Program-made: the position numbers and the translations under genes | Notes under the pieces: model-generated | Databases searched by the model: none | What the model saw: the letters and a program-made list of their open reading frames with translations, nothing else | What the model was told of the DNA's origin: nothing | NCBI GenBank assembly: GCA_964019135.1 | Contig: OZ025263.1 | Location: 21,823,639-21,887,638, forward strand | Origin: Arenicola marina | Lineage: Eukaryota > Annelida > Polychaeta > Arenicolidae | DNA: 64,000 nt | Reading direction: 5' to 3' | Shown here: piece after piece, positions 23,641 through 34,568 of the stretch | Layout of the letters: each line of letters begins with the position of its first letter | Numbering within the stretch: position 1 is the first letter of the stretch

Positions 23641-24892
23641 GGTTCAGGGTGGGGGTGGTGGTGGGAGGTGGGCAGGGGTTCAGGGTGTGGGTGGTGGTGG
23701 GAGGTGGGCAGGGGTTCAGGGTGAGGGTGGTGGTGGGAGGAGGGCAGGGGTTCAGGGTGGGGGTGGTGGTGGGAGGTGGGCAGGGGTTCAGGGTGTGGGT
23801 GGTGGTGGGAGGTGGGCAGGGGTTCAGGGTGAGGGTGGTGGTGGGAGGAGGGCAGGGGTTCAGGGTGGGGGTGGTGGTGGGAGGTGGGCAGGGGTTCAGG
23901 GTGAGGGTGGTGGTGGGAGGAGGGCAGGGGTTCAGGGTGTGGGTGGTGGTGGGAGGTGGGCAGGGGTTCAGGGTGTGGGTGGTGGTGGGAGGAGGGCAGG
24001 GGTTCAGGGTGAGGGTGGTGGTGGGAGGAGGGCAGGGGTTCAGGGTGTGGGTGGTGGTGGGAGGTGGGCAGGGGTTCAGGGTGAGGGTGGTGGTGGGAGG
24101 AGGGCAGGGGTTCAGGGTGTGGGTGGGGGTGGGAGGAGGGCAGGGGTTCAGGGTGACGGTGGGGGTGGGAGGAGGGCAGGGGTTCAGGGTGAGGGTGGTG
24201 GTGGGAGGTGGGCAGGGGTTCAGGGTGAGGGTGGGGGTGGGAGGAGGGCAGGGTGTGGGTGGTGGTGGGAGGAGGGCAGGGGTTCAGGGTGAGGGTGGTG
24301 GTGGGAGGAGGGCAGGGGTTCAGGGTGTGGGTGGTGGTGGGAGGTGGGCAGGGGTTCAGGGTGAGGGTGGGGGTGGGAGGAGGGCAGGGGTTCAGGGTGA
24401 GGGTGGTGGTGGGAGGTGGGCAGGGGTTCAGGGTGTGGATGGTGGTGGGAGGAGGGCAGGGGTTCAGGGTGAGGGTGGTGGTGGGAGGAGGGCAGGGGTT
24501 CAGGGTGTGGGTGGTGGTGGGAGGTGGGCAGGGGTTCAGGGTGAGGGTGGTGGTGGGAGGAGGGCAGGGGTTCAGGGTGTGGGTGGTGGTGGGAGGTGGG
24601 CAGGGGTTCAGGGTGAGGGTGGTGGTGGGAGGTGGGCAGGGGTTCAGGGTGTGGGTGGGGGTGGGGGTGGGAGGAGGGCAGGGGTTCAGGGTGAGGGTGG
24701 TGGTGGGAGGTGGGCAGGGGTTCAGGGTGTGGGTGGTGGTGGGAGGAGGGCAGGGGTTCAGGGTGTGGGTGGTGGTGGGAGGAGGGCAGGGATTTAGGGT
24801 GAGGGTGGTGGTGGGAGGAGGGCAGGGGTTCAGGGTGAGGGTGGTGGTGGGAGGAGGGCAGGGGTTCAGGGTGAGGGTGGGGGTGGGAGTGG

Positions 24893-25310
24893 GAGCAGGG
24901 CAGAGACTCAAGGGGGGGGTGGGAGGAGGGCAGGGGCTCAAGGTGGCGTTTGTGGTGGGAGGTGGGCACAGATTCCAAGTGGGGGTGGGGTGTTGTGGGA
25001 GGTGGTGGTGGGAGGTGGGCACAGATTCCAAGTGGGGGTGGGGTGGGGTGGGAGGTGGTGGTGGGAGTTAGGAGTTGTGGTGAGAGGTGGGAAGGGGTTG
25101 AGGGTGGGGGTGGTGGTGGGAGCAGGGCAGAGGCTCAGGGTGGGGCTGGGGGTGGGAGGTGAGCAGGGGCTCATGGTAGGGTTGGTGGTGGGAGGTGGGC
25201 ACAGGTTCCAAGTGGGGATGCGGGTGGGAGGTGGGCAGAAGTTTAGGCTGAGGGGGAGAGGTGGGCAGGGGCTCGGGGTGGGGGTGGGGGTGCGAGGAGG
25301 GCAGGGTTCA
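24893..25310. repeat. Divergent higher-order block 4 in the 36-bp array
   Basis: Same marker order as block 1, with GGCGTTTGT at 24945, 1664 bp after block 3. The sequence after it is a more diverged array edge. Confidence 0.9.
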
Positions 25311-25947
25311 GGGTGGGGGTGGTGGTGGGAGGAGGGCAGAGGCTCAAGGTGGGGGTGGGAGTGGGAGTTGGGGAGGGTCTCAGTGTGGGGGTGGTGGTGG
25401 GAGGAGGGCAGAGGCTCAAGGTGGGAGTGGGAAGTGGGCAGAGGCTCAAGGTGGGGGTGGGGGTGGGAGGTGGGCAGAGGTTCAGGGTGAGGGGTAGAGG
25501 TGGGCGGGGGTTCAGGGTGGGGTTGGTGGTGGGAGGTGGGCACAGGTTACAAGTGGGGATGCGGATGGGAGGTGGGCAGAGGTTCAGGCTGGGGGGGGGA
25601 GAGGTGGGCAGGGGCTCACGGTGGGAGTGGGGGTGGGAGGTGGGGCGTGGCTCAGGGTGGGGGTCGTGGTGGGAGGAGGGCAGAGGCTCAAGGTGGGGGT
25701 GGGGTGAGAGGTGGGCAGGTGCTCAGGGTGGGGGTGGTGGTGGGAGGAGGGCAGAGGCTCAAGGTGGGGGTGGGAGTGGGAGGTGGGCAGGGTCTCAGTG
25801 TGGGGTTGGTGGTGGGAGATGGGCACAGGTTCCAAGTGGGGATGTGGGTGGGAGATAGGCAGAGGTTCAGGCTGAGGGGGAGAGGTGAGCAGGGGCTTAG
25901 GGTGGGGGTGGGGGTGGGAGGTGGGCAGGGGCTCATAGTGGGGGTGG

Positions 25948-27321
25948 TTTTCAGAGGTGGACTGGGAGTGGGTCTTAGCGACCGTGTAGAGCGACGACGA
26001 GTGGTCATTAAATCACGTTCTAAGAGTGGTGGGAAGAACACTGTTCTTTATCGGTTGGCTCCACCTACATCTCGGGACAGACGCTATCTGTGATGGCATC
26101 GTCATTACCCAGGTAGTAATAACATAAAGCAGCCTCCGCAACAGTGATGCGATGTGATGTGTAAGGGAGAAACCGGAAGGTAACGAATAAAGTCACTTAG
26201 ATATGTTAATGCAGTCACTTAAATTTTTTGGCCAATCAGTTTTGACCGCCGACCCCATGGTAGTTGGGGGGTGGGAATGGGGGAGGCTGGGGGAAGAAGG
26301 GGGGTGGGGGGATGGAGGAGGATGAGGGCAGAAGGGGGGTGGGGGGGGGGGGGTTCGGGATGGAGGCGCCCACCTGGGCAGCAGTCGAATGCATTTTGCG
26401 GATAAAATAAATAGATTGATAGTTCTCGTTCCATCGCCTTCCATTACTTTAATTTCCATTCATCTCTATCCCTCGGTTCCCACTCATCTAATGCTATTAC
26501 TGCCAGGATGCACAGACCGTCGACGCCTTAATCTGCATAGGCATTATCAACTCTACCGACAGCGCTGTTAATTCTTGACAAAAAGGGGGTCAGCAGTTTT
26601 GAAGCTTCTCCCTTTCAGTCGCTTGGTTAAATGGATTTAGAATGGTTGCTTTCTCTGTCCTCGTTCGACAGCGGGCACGCCGCTCGTTTCATTCCGGAAG
26701 ACGCCGTTTCCTTGACGACGTGCCCCCCCCCCCTCCTCGCCCCGCCACCATCGCTCGCATGGATTGACGACGGAGATAAGAAACGCGACATTCCTCGAGA
26801 TTTAGACACGTGACCGCCCACAGCGGGTTGTGAAGACCATTGGGACATTCACGTGCGACACAAAAAACAACGCGTCACTTCACTTCAATAGAGCGGCGTC
26901 TCTGTTTTGTCCCGTTCACAAAAGCCAGTTCTGTGCCAATCCACTGCATCTTTTATACTCGCTATTTTAGCGTTACAAATATTCGCCCGTTCGCTTTTTG
27001 TGAGTTTTATGGTGAGATTGCCGTTGCTGTGGCCTGTCAGAGAGGTGGGGATGCTCTTCTTCCTCCTGCGCCGAGAAGGTTGGTTTGTAGCTTGTTTATT
27101 ATTTACGTAACCGCCGTAATGCCCGCTCTGTCCGAATAGGTAAGCACAACATGTTAGGTACGAGTATGCAGTTTAAAACGTTATCCATCTTGACGTAGTT
27201 ATCCAAGAGAAAACGAATGGCAATTAAAGAAGTAGGCCTATACTTAGATGCGCCATCTTAGATTTTTTACATTTTAGTATCAATACTAAAAGTATTCCAT
27301 AAGAGAGGACTCTTTGAGTCT
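25948..27321. other. Unclassified, with a G-run tract
   Basis: No gene is recognised. A G-rich low-complexity tract lies at about 26265-26355. Short frames on both strands overlap and have no recognisable domain. Confidence 0.35.
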
Positions 27322-27605
27322 GTAAAACAACAATTTAAATATAAAACCGCGCGGGCTATTTTATTGCGAGCGGACGTCCTGGCGAGTCGCGGTCGACATC
27401 ACACAGAATACCAAACACCGAACAGGCGCGCAAGGATATAAAGCCAGCCACCAACTTCTGCTCCGGTGAACAAATTTGCTTCTCTCCGGATAGCCCACAG
27501 GCTTTCAGGATTTAAATTCATGACAGGATATACTTATTTGACATCGAGAAGACGTTGGCAAACAATACACAAAATTACGGAACATTATTTTAAGTGAATT
27601 TGTGT
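27322..27605 (+). repeat. Inverted-pair segment, left copy, with TATA box
   Basis: This segment matches the reverse complement of 29330-29591. Shared stretches include GTAAAACAACAATTT, GCGGACGTCCT, CATCACACAGAATA, GATATAAAGCC, GGCTTTCAG and AAAATTAC(G/A)GAACAT. GATATAAAG (27435-27443) is a good TATA box facing right and sits downstream of a GC-rich block. The segment may be a promoter plus leader of a duplicated gene, a long terminal inverted repeat, or an LTR-like sequence. Near 27608 TTTGTGTTGCAGG resembles an intron acceptor, without a confirmed exon. Confidence 0.8.
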
Positions 27606-27639
27606 TGCAGGCTGCATTTGGGCCCAAAAGAGATGAAAT

Positions 27640-27720
27640 GGGTCAAGGACGCCTGGGACGATGAAGGACGAATGAACGAAACAGGACCCGGACTAGGTGC
27701 CCTGGCCCAGACCATTACAC
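27640..27720 (-). mobile_element. Diverged SINE body fragment
   Basis: GGGTCAAGGACGCCTGGGAC and the following GATGAAGGACGAATGAACGAAAC match, with substitutions, the body of the SINE at 28163-28306 in the same orientation. The open frame across 27594-27929 that includes it is therefore not taken as a gene. Confidence 0.7.
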
Positions 27721-28162
27721 TTTACGAAGAAAGTGGAGAGGGAATGCCTTTTCCCATCTCTGCCATTGGCATCCAGGAATTCTTGGAGATGCGCGACCAG
27801 CTGTTGGCAATTTTTTGGGATTGTTATCAGTACAATTCCTGGTTCAACGCGAAGACCCTTTGGCTATCCGTTATTAAATACCAGTCTGCAAATTCCTCGA
27901 TATTCGCGATATCACTTTTAAGGTGTTGATAAGGTGTTTTCGCACCCGGTTTGAACAGTCTTCATCTTGGAGATTCGATATTGCTCTTCCTAATTCGATT
28001 CAGAGGAGGTATTCCTCCTCGCCCCCCCCCCCTCCCCAAGAAAGACATAAGAGTTTTAGCTTGCCCCCACACACACGTGGGGGACTCAAGCCACTGGCCG
28101 GACGCTTGGGCTGGTCTAGGAATGGAATGTTGGTGTTTTAGGCCACTTTTGTGCACATACAG
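27721..28162. other. Unclassified stretch inside the inverted pair
   Basis: No gene is recognised. A C-rich run lies at about 28021-28038. Short frames on both strands have no recognisable domain. Confidence 0.3.
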
Positions 28163-28306
28163 GCTAAATTGGGCCAAGGAACCTCCCGAGACGATGAAGG
28201 ATGAAGGAATGAAACATGCCCCAGATTAGGTGCCCGAGCCCGGATTCGAACCCAGGACCTATTGATCTGCGGTCTAGTGCGCTAACCACTACACCAGGGA
28301 GGCCCC
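28163..28306 (-). mobile_element. tRNA-derived SINE (family 1)
   Basis: Read on the minus strand, it starts with a tRNA-like head: A box TGGTGTAGTGGTTAGC, then B box GGTTCGAATCCGGG. A body with CCTTCATCCTTCATCGTCTC and GGGAGGTTCCTTGGCCCAAT follows. RNA polymerase III would transcribe it from the internal boxes, and a LINE would mobilise it. I do not call it a functional tRNA gene because the anticodon arm pairs poorly and the same body recurs elsewhere in the window. No partner LINE with a shared 3' end is evident. Confidence 0.85.
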
Positions 28307-29329
28307 CGGCTGGTCTAGGGGATCATACTAGACGCGCTACCTACTAGGGCACTAAATCCCCCCTCCATACCTAGTGTGCTGATTGACATGGTGAAATACC
28401 TCCTTGTTAATTAGACCAACCCATGAAAAACCGATCCCATTATATCGGACTACATATCTTTATACATCTATATATATATACAATGATATAAAACATGATG
28501 CCAGTTTACTCAGCCGCATATGAAAAATATATTGTACGTTTTGTTACAGGAAATAAAGGAAATCTCTGGTATTAGTACAACCTAACAACCTGGCACAAAC
28601 CTGTAACCTGACAGAGCCGCTGCCGGCTATCCTCTGTCGGATACATCATGGCTATGCAACCGAATCATAAATTAATCTGCCATGGTGGAGGGCTTCGTAA
28701 TCAATCAGGCACCATTTACCCGGCAAATTACCGTAGTATAATAATAAAATTGTGAGATTATATACTGCGCCCTGGTGCTCTTTTTCCTATCTGTTATTCA
28801 GGTGTTGTGTAGTGCGTATGGAAACATCCAGAGAACCTTGTAACGCTGGGTCGGAGCGGCAAGAGTAATCCCCACATAGACCCTGGTAGCTTGGCACAGA
28901 CGAAACCCTAGGTGCTGAAATTACGATAACCTTGTTAATGTAATAGGTCACGTATAATTGCAATTACAAAAATGCAATGTATGGTATTATTTGCAATAAC
29001 CCTGTTAGTAATAGAACAGTTACACAGGCCACAAAACGACGGTAATCATTTTGTAAAACTGTTGATATAATATATATAATTGTTTCTAACATCTGCCTGC
29101 GCAAATTGCTGACGTCAGCGCTATCCAAGTAAACAGGTATTACACACATTATGTCATCCTGCATTGAGTATATATTGATACGGACTTCACCTGTTATCTA
29201 AAATTCATGCTTGGAGCTGCCCATACAGCAATTATACACCTATACAAATGAGTTAACTGTGTTCTGTAGTCGCCAATTTACTGATGTAATTGTAGGTATT
29301 TTCCTTAAGAATACTCTCTTTATGTCAAA
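28307..29329. other. Unclassified stretch inside the inverted pair
   Basis: AT-rich in places, for example TATATATATA near 28470. No gene, RNA or known repeat is recognised. Confidence 0.35.
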
Positions 29330-29591
29330 CTTCGTTTTAAAGCAATATGTTCTGTAATTTTTATATCATCAATCTCTTCTTCATATTAAATATGTATATT
29401 TTGTTTTGAATTGAAATGCTGAAAGCCTCTGGACTATCCGGAGCTCGGGGCCGGCTTTATATCCCTGCGCGCCGGTTCGCTGTTCACTATTCTGTGTGAT
29501 GGCGACCGCGGCTCGCTAGGACGTCCGCGCGCGATAAAATAATCCGCGCAGTTTTATGTTGAAATTGTTGTTTTACAATTCAATTCAATAT
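29330..29591 (-). repeat. Inverted-pair segment, right copy, with TATA box
   Basis: This is the inverted partner of 27322-27605, diverged by many substitutions and small indels. Its TATA box (GATATAAAGCC read on the minus strand, about 29456-29466) faces left, so the two TATA boxes point toward each other across about 2 kb. Its outer edge abuts the LINE tail at about 29575. Confidence 0.8.
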
Positions 29592-29705
29592 CATTTATTT
29601 GAGCAAGATCGATGCATACAAACGTAAAATACAAAACAACGTGATAACTTAACCAATTCTTACTCTAGAAGCTCGACCACGAAGGTCGCTAGCATAGGAG
29701 CCACC
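29575..29705 (-). mobile_element. LINE 3' tail fragment
   Basis: Read on the minus strand, the sequence runs through TTGCTCAAATAAATGATATT to a terminal GAATTGAATTG repeat. AATAAA followed by a short terminal repeat is the typical 3' end of CR1/L2-like LINEs. No coding part remains, so this is a strongly 5'-truncated copy of a family different from the 13209-14931 element. Confidence 0.6.
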
Positions 29706-30130
29706 AAAAAAAACCCCAAAAAATAGTGAAACAAAATTCATCGCATAATCGTAATGGAACCAGTATGGGACAACTTAAATGGAGTTATATTGCACTTTTA
29801 TGTATGTGGATGTAGGAAGCTTGCGAGAAATAAATAAACTCAGACTTCAGACTCAATGCGATGTGGAGAAACCCACATTAATTGTCCAACGAACGAATGC
29901 ACCAGTTTGGTATAAAAAAAAGGTTTCATGGCCTCTGCTTGTAGTAATTGCACCCTATATCATAGCTTGTACAATGAACTACATAATTCATTAGAATTAG
30001 AATGGTTCAACAGGTTTGTCGTGGAACCAGTGATTGTGTAGGCAGTAAGGAAGCAAAAGTGGTCGAGAGATGCTCGAGCGTGCTCGATGGCAAACCAACA
30101 GGTGTTGAATACAATTCAGGGCAGCCGATT
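29706..30130. other. Unclassified flank of the 10-bp array
   Basis: No gene is recognised. A 71-codon frame at 29779-29994 has no recognisable domain. Confidence 0.3.
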
Positions 30131-30480
30131 CCAGCCTATAAAAGCCTATGCCCGTCTATGAAAGCCTATGCCAGCCTATACCAGCCTATGCCTATGCCAG
30201 CATATGGAAGCCTATGCCAGCCTATGAAAACCTATGCCAGCCTATGAAAGCCTATGCCTATGCCAGCATATGAAAGCCTATGCCAGCCTATGAAAACCTA
30301 TGCCAGCCTGTGCCAGCATATGCCAGGCTATGCCAGCTTATGCCAGCCTATGCCAGCCTATGAAAACCTATGCCAGCCTGTGCCAGCCTATGAGAGCCTG
30401 TGCCAACCTATGCCAGCCTATGCCAGCCTATACCAGCCTATGCCAGCCTATGCTAGCCTATGAAAGCCTATGAAAGCCTA
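30131..30480. repeat. 10-bp minisatellite, left part
   Basis: Units of CCTATGCCAG with the common variant CCTATGAAAG. It is the same array as 38815-41585 and was separated from it by a retrotransposon insertion. Confidence 0.95.
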
Positions 30481-30689
30481 TGTGGTTGTGGTTGTGGTTG
30501 TGGTTGTGGTTGTGGTCTATTTGGTCTTGAAGGCCTTAAGGCCCAAATGACACAACATATAATTATACAAACAGTTTGCATGGTGCGCAGTATTTTGAGA
30601 AATATACATTTACGTGGTGGAACAGAGACGATTTTCAATAAGATATATACACATTGCCAAATTCCTCAGGGTCGTTACATCATTATGAC

Positions 30690-33600
30690 ACATTAGGGTC
30701 CGAAAGAGATCGAATGTTGGAGGGTTCCAAAATATAGAATCAATATATATTTTACGAATATCCACGAACTTGGTACAACACAACAAAACATGAAATTCAT
30801 CCTCGATAACGGTAACACCGATTCCCAGGCAGTATGTACAAGCCTGTCTGCTAGTAGGGTGCCATCGCGACGCCCCAACTCGACAGAAAGCTTATGTGCA
30901 GAACAGCGGAATCGACAAAGCGCCTTTCGTAGCTTAATATTAACTTTCACAAATATGATTCCAGTTGAAGGCTATCTTTAAAGGTACAGTACACGCTTAA
31001 GCGACTCTGGTTTCGTGCCTGCATAGACCATTTGGCCTTCATGTCCTGGTCTAGTTTTGCAGCAAAATCGGTCAAGAAACTACCTTCAATGACTGTTCTT
31101 TGATTTTGCCATGTGTCATTAAAATTGTATTTATTTAACAATTCTCTCATTGAGGTAACCCAAGTTATTCTGTTATGATCATCTGGTAGCGTTAACATGA
31201 CATAACAACAATTGGCATATCTGTCGTCACTCATTCCTAATAACTTTAACCAGTATTTAATGCATCTTACATGATAAATCTTTGCTAGCGGGTACCTGCC
31301 GCATTCACCTAAGGCAGCTGCATCAGCCGTGTGAGCAGGAAGCCCAAAGAGTCGTTTTCAAAATCTAACTTGAACTTTTTCGATTACCTTATACTCTTTA
31401 AACCCCCATATTTCAGAGCCGTATGTTAATATTGGAGTGATTATTCTGTCGAATAAAGTAAAGGCTATATCTACAGGGAGACCGTGTGTTTTCTTGGCTA
31501 ACTGGTAGATGCTAGACAGCGCTCTGTTGGCTTGTGCAGCTAACGTTGCTACAGCTTTTGGACCAGCTAAGTGTACTTGTAAAGACAATACCTAAATATT
31601 TATAGGATGAAACAACAGCTATCTTCTTACCTTTAAAGAACCACTTTTCGTTGGCCATAGCAATACCACCTCTTCTGAATACTAGTACTCTAGTTTTATC
31701 CATGTTCATCTTTAAACCCCACTTGTCACAGAACGTTTCTAAGATATCTAGGCTCTTCTGAAGCCTACCGACAGTATCAGCGCAGTTAGCCAAATCATCT
31801 GCAAACATTAACGTAATAATATTGGGTCCACCATCATTGATGAAAAATCCAGGACAATGTGCAGATTTGAGCATCGTCACATATTCCTCAATATACAACG
31901 CAAATAAAAGGGGGCTTAGCATACATCCCTGACGGGTTCCATTCGTGCATCCAAAATAAGTTGTTAATCCATCTCGCGTTTTAACGCATGCTTTCAAATT
32001 GCCATACATGGACCGAATTACATTTATTACATTGCCGTGCATACCTTTTCCAATTAAGCTATACCATAAGGAACTATGTGGAATACTGTCAAAGGCTTTT
32101 GAAAAGTCGACAAAGGCTACATAGCATCTCCCCTTTTCTCTAGATAAATATTTCTGAATAATTGATTGAAGAACAAACATCTGGTCGATGGTAGAATAGC
32201 CCTTCCTATACCCTGCCTGTTTCTCTGAACGCAGGCCATTTCGATCAACCCATTCGGTTAGCCTATTATTTAGTAGTTTATTGAATAGCTTGCTAAATGA
32301 CGATAAGAGCGATATACCTCTGTAGTTATTCATGTCAGTCATTGAACCTTTCTTATGAAGAGGGAGCATTAGAGCTTGGCACCAGCTTTCTGGAAACTTA
32401 CCAGTCTGCAATATTAAGTTAAAAAGACGAACTATGTAAGGTGTCAACTGATATGCTACTGCTTTAAACCTTTCATGGGGTAAACCGTCATACCCCGAGG
32501 CTTTTCCGTTTGGTAGTTCCTGTATACACTGGAGGACTTCACATGCATTAAATGGTCTATTTAGATTATCCCTATCCATGCCCTCTTGACAAGTAATACA
32601 ATTCTCATCATGGCTGGACAGAAAGGTTTTTAATTCTCTCTGGAACTCCACGTTAGTTTGACCAATAGAGTCATTTAATAAGGCTTGGAAATACACTTTC
32701 CAACTCTCAGCCGGAATACTGCCGCGGTTCTCCTTCCTACCCTGAAGGTTCTTACTACATTTCCAAAAAGCACTGCAATCTGTACTGGTATCGATAAGTT
32801 TTTGCTGTAGTGCGCGCGCGAACTGATGTTTCTTTGCTCTGCAGACATTTAAAAAAAAAACCTACGTGCAGTTCTATATGCGGTTACAGCCTCCGGTGGG
32901 TCTACCCGGCGCATCAAACCAAGTGCGTCTCGTTTGCTACACTTTACTCTCTCGCAGTCTCTATCCCACCATTCTGGCTGTGAACATGTGCTACTGACCT
33001 TGGGGACACTTTTTGTTTGGCGCATACTACTACCACTACGATAAAGAATATCTAATATTAAATTTACTAAATTTTCCGCATTCCCCGATTCATAATTTTC
33101 GTTGAAGCTATCTATAAATACAGTGGTCATACGCTCATTTACTCAACGGTTAAAATCATCACGCCGATTTTCCCGCCAGCGATACACCAAGTGAGGCGAA
33201 ACCACTGTGTTAGATTGTACAGGCTGCTCTTGAAATTCAGACTCACAAACTACTCGCTTCATTACACACGTGACTGGTAAGCGATTTGTTCCGAGGAAGG
33301 ATTGATTAGCCTCGAAGGTGATAACAGAGTCAAACAAGTCACTTGTTCCTAAAATGTAGTAAACTACGCTACAACCGTTCTCCGTTATGTTGGTAAACTC
33401 TCCGTAAACGCCCCCTTCACATCTACCATTCATCATATTAATATCGAAAGAAATACACAGGTGCAACAAGGACTTACCAATTGAAAATTGTTCTTTACTC
33501 TGTCTTTTGATGTACGTGGAATTTTAAAACTATCGCTTTCTTACCAGTCCATATTGGGTGTATGTTTTACATCGTCAATATAATCACACCCTGTACCTAC

Positions 33601-33770
33601 GCGTGCGTTTAAGTCTCCCATAATAATACTATCGCTTGGAAAGAGTGCTTTTATATCTAAAAGTAGATCATACAATATTTCAACGCCGTTTGACTCGTGG
33701 GATTGGTGAGTATAATCCAAAGCGCCCTCAGGTGGCAAATATGTGCATATCACAATAACGTCTTTGGCTA
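30690..33770 (-). pseudogene. LINE ORF2 main part: endonuclease end, RT, zinc finger
   Basis: ORF2 nicks target DNA and reverse-transcribes the element RNA. The rest of an exonuclease-endonuclease-phosphatase domain is at 33130-33770, with MGDLNARVG at about 33600-33625. The RT domain is open over 31512-32696, with FVDFSKAFD, GTRQGCMLSPLLF and catalytic FADD (31794-31805). A frameshift near 31570 moves to the frame carrying ITPILTYGSEIWGF. An in-frame stop lies at about 31358 after KVQVRF. A further shift near 30950 leads to the end, where IEDEFHVLLCC belongs to the family's C-terminal Cys-rich motif. The final SDH-type endonuclease motif is not evident. The gene is a pseudogene with at least four disablements. 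Confidence 0.9.
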
Positions 33771-33772
33771 TC

Positions 33773-34568
33773 TGTCACGTTCGTCTAGGGGTAATTTATA
33801 ACGTAACAACAACAATGGACAAAATTGAGGGCGAAAGATTGTATTTACACGATACAATAAAACTTCTTTCTTTCATCCTCTTTCTTTCTCGTTTTCGTCA
33901 TACATGGCAGCTAGAATTCTTTCGTACAAGTCCGCTTCTCTCAGCATTCACAGCTATAATTAAATATAAACAAGTCATAATTATTGGGCAAGGTATATAC
34001 ATATACATTGGTGGCAATACATGTTTGAACTTATGAAATATAAACAAATAAGTACACTTGAGACACTTACGTGAACATTCACCATTTCCGTTAACATATC
34101 TGGCACCCAGCTCTCACACCATCTTCCAAGCTTGTCACCTTGGCACACAGCCGCACAATATACACAACCTGGCACACAGCCTCACAATATCATGGCACAC
34201 ATCCTAACAAAGCGCTGGCACACCGCCTAATAACGCTCTGGCACACAGCCTAACAAAGCGCTGGCACACAGCCTAACAACGCTCTGGCACACAGCCTCAC
34301 CACAGTAACCTCATCTGTCATCTGTCTCTGTTTAGCTCTATACTGCGGTTCTATATATACCGGCTACTGCCACTCCCATCTCTACTGCAATTAACCAAAG
34401 ACACTAAAATTAACTCGTACACAGTCACGCAATTAGACCTTCTCAGATGCTGACATCTAGAACGCTCACACAACTTAATTACTCGGCCAACTGTGGCACT
34501 CCTTGACACAGGTGAAACCGACATCGATAACTCAAAATCATAACTCACAAAACCATGAATCCGTGACA
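33773..34568 (-). repeat. LTR of the fossil, 3' side
   Basis: About 796 bp, bounded by TGTCACG and CGTGACA. It contains a 23-bp tandem built on TGGCACACAGCCTAACAACG (about 34145-34310) with fewer units than its partner LTR. Confidence 0.9.

Larger units (their letters stand above)
15300..25947. repeat. 36-bp G-rich minisatellite with higher-order blocks
   Basis: The core unit is GTGGGCAGGGGTTCAGGGTG plus AGGGTGGTGGTGGGAG, giving 36 bp. Units vary mainly between AGGG, TGGG and GGGG and between GAGG and GGTGG forms. It is almost free of CpG. Each unit holds several GGG runs with short loops, so G-quadruplex potential on the plus strand is dense. Because 36 is divisible by three, very long frames appear on both strands as 12-residue repeats; I regard them as artefacts. 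A divergent 400-bp class of block recurs four times. The first and last about 600 bp are more diverged, as expected at array edges. Confidence 0.97.

Noticed and set aside
15284-26093. Gly-rich frames on the plus strand and Pro/His/Thr-rich frames on the minus strand
   Set aside because: The 36-bp unit is divisible by three and has no stops in several frames. Frames run through the N gap. Both strands cannot be coding, and no unique sequence is attached.
28240-28306. Possible tRNA gene with good A and B boxes
   Set aside because: The anticodon stem pairs poorly and the head is joined to a body repeated elsewhere in the window, so it is a SINE.
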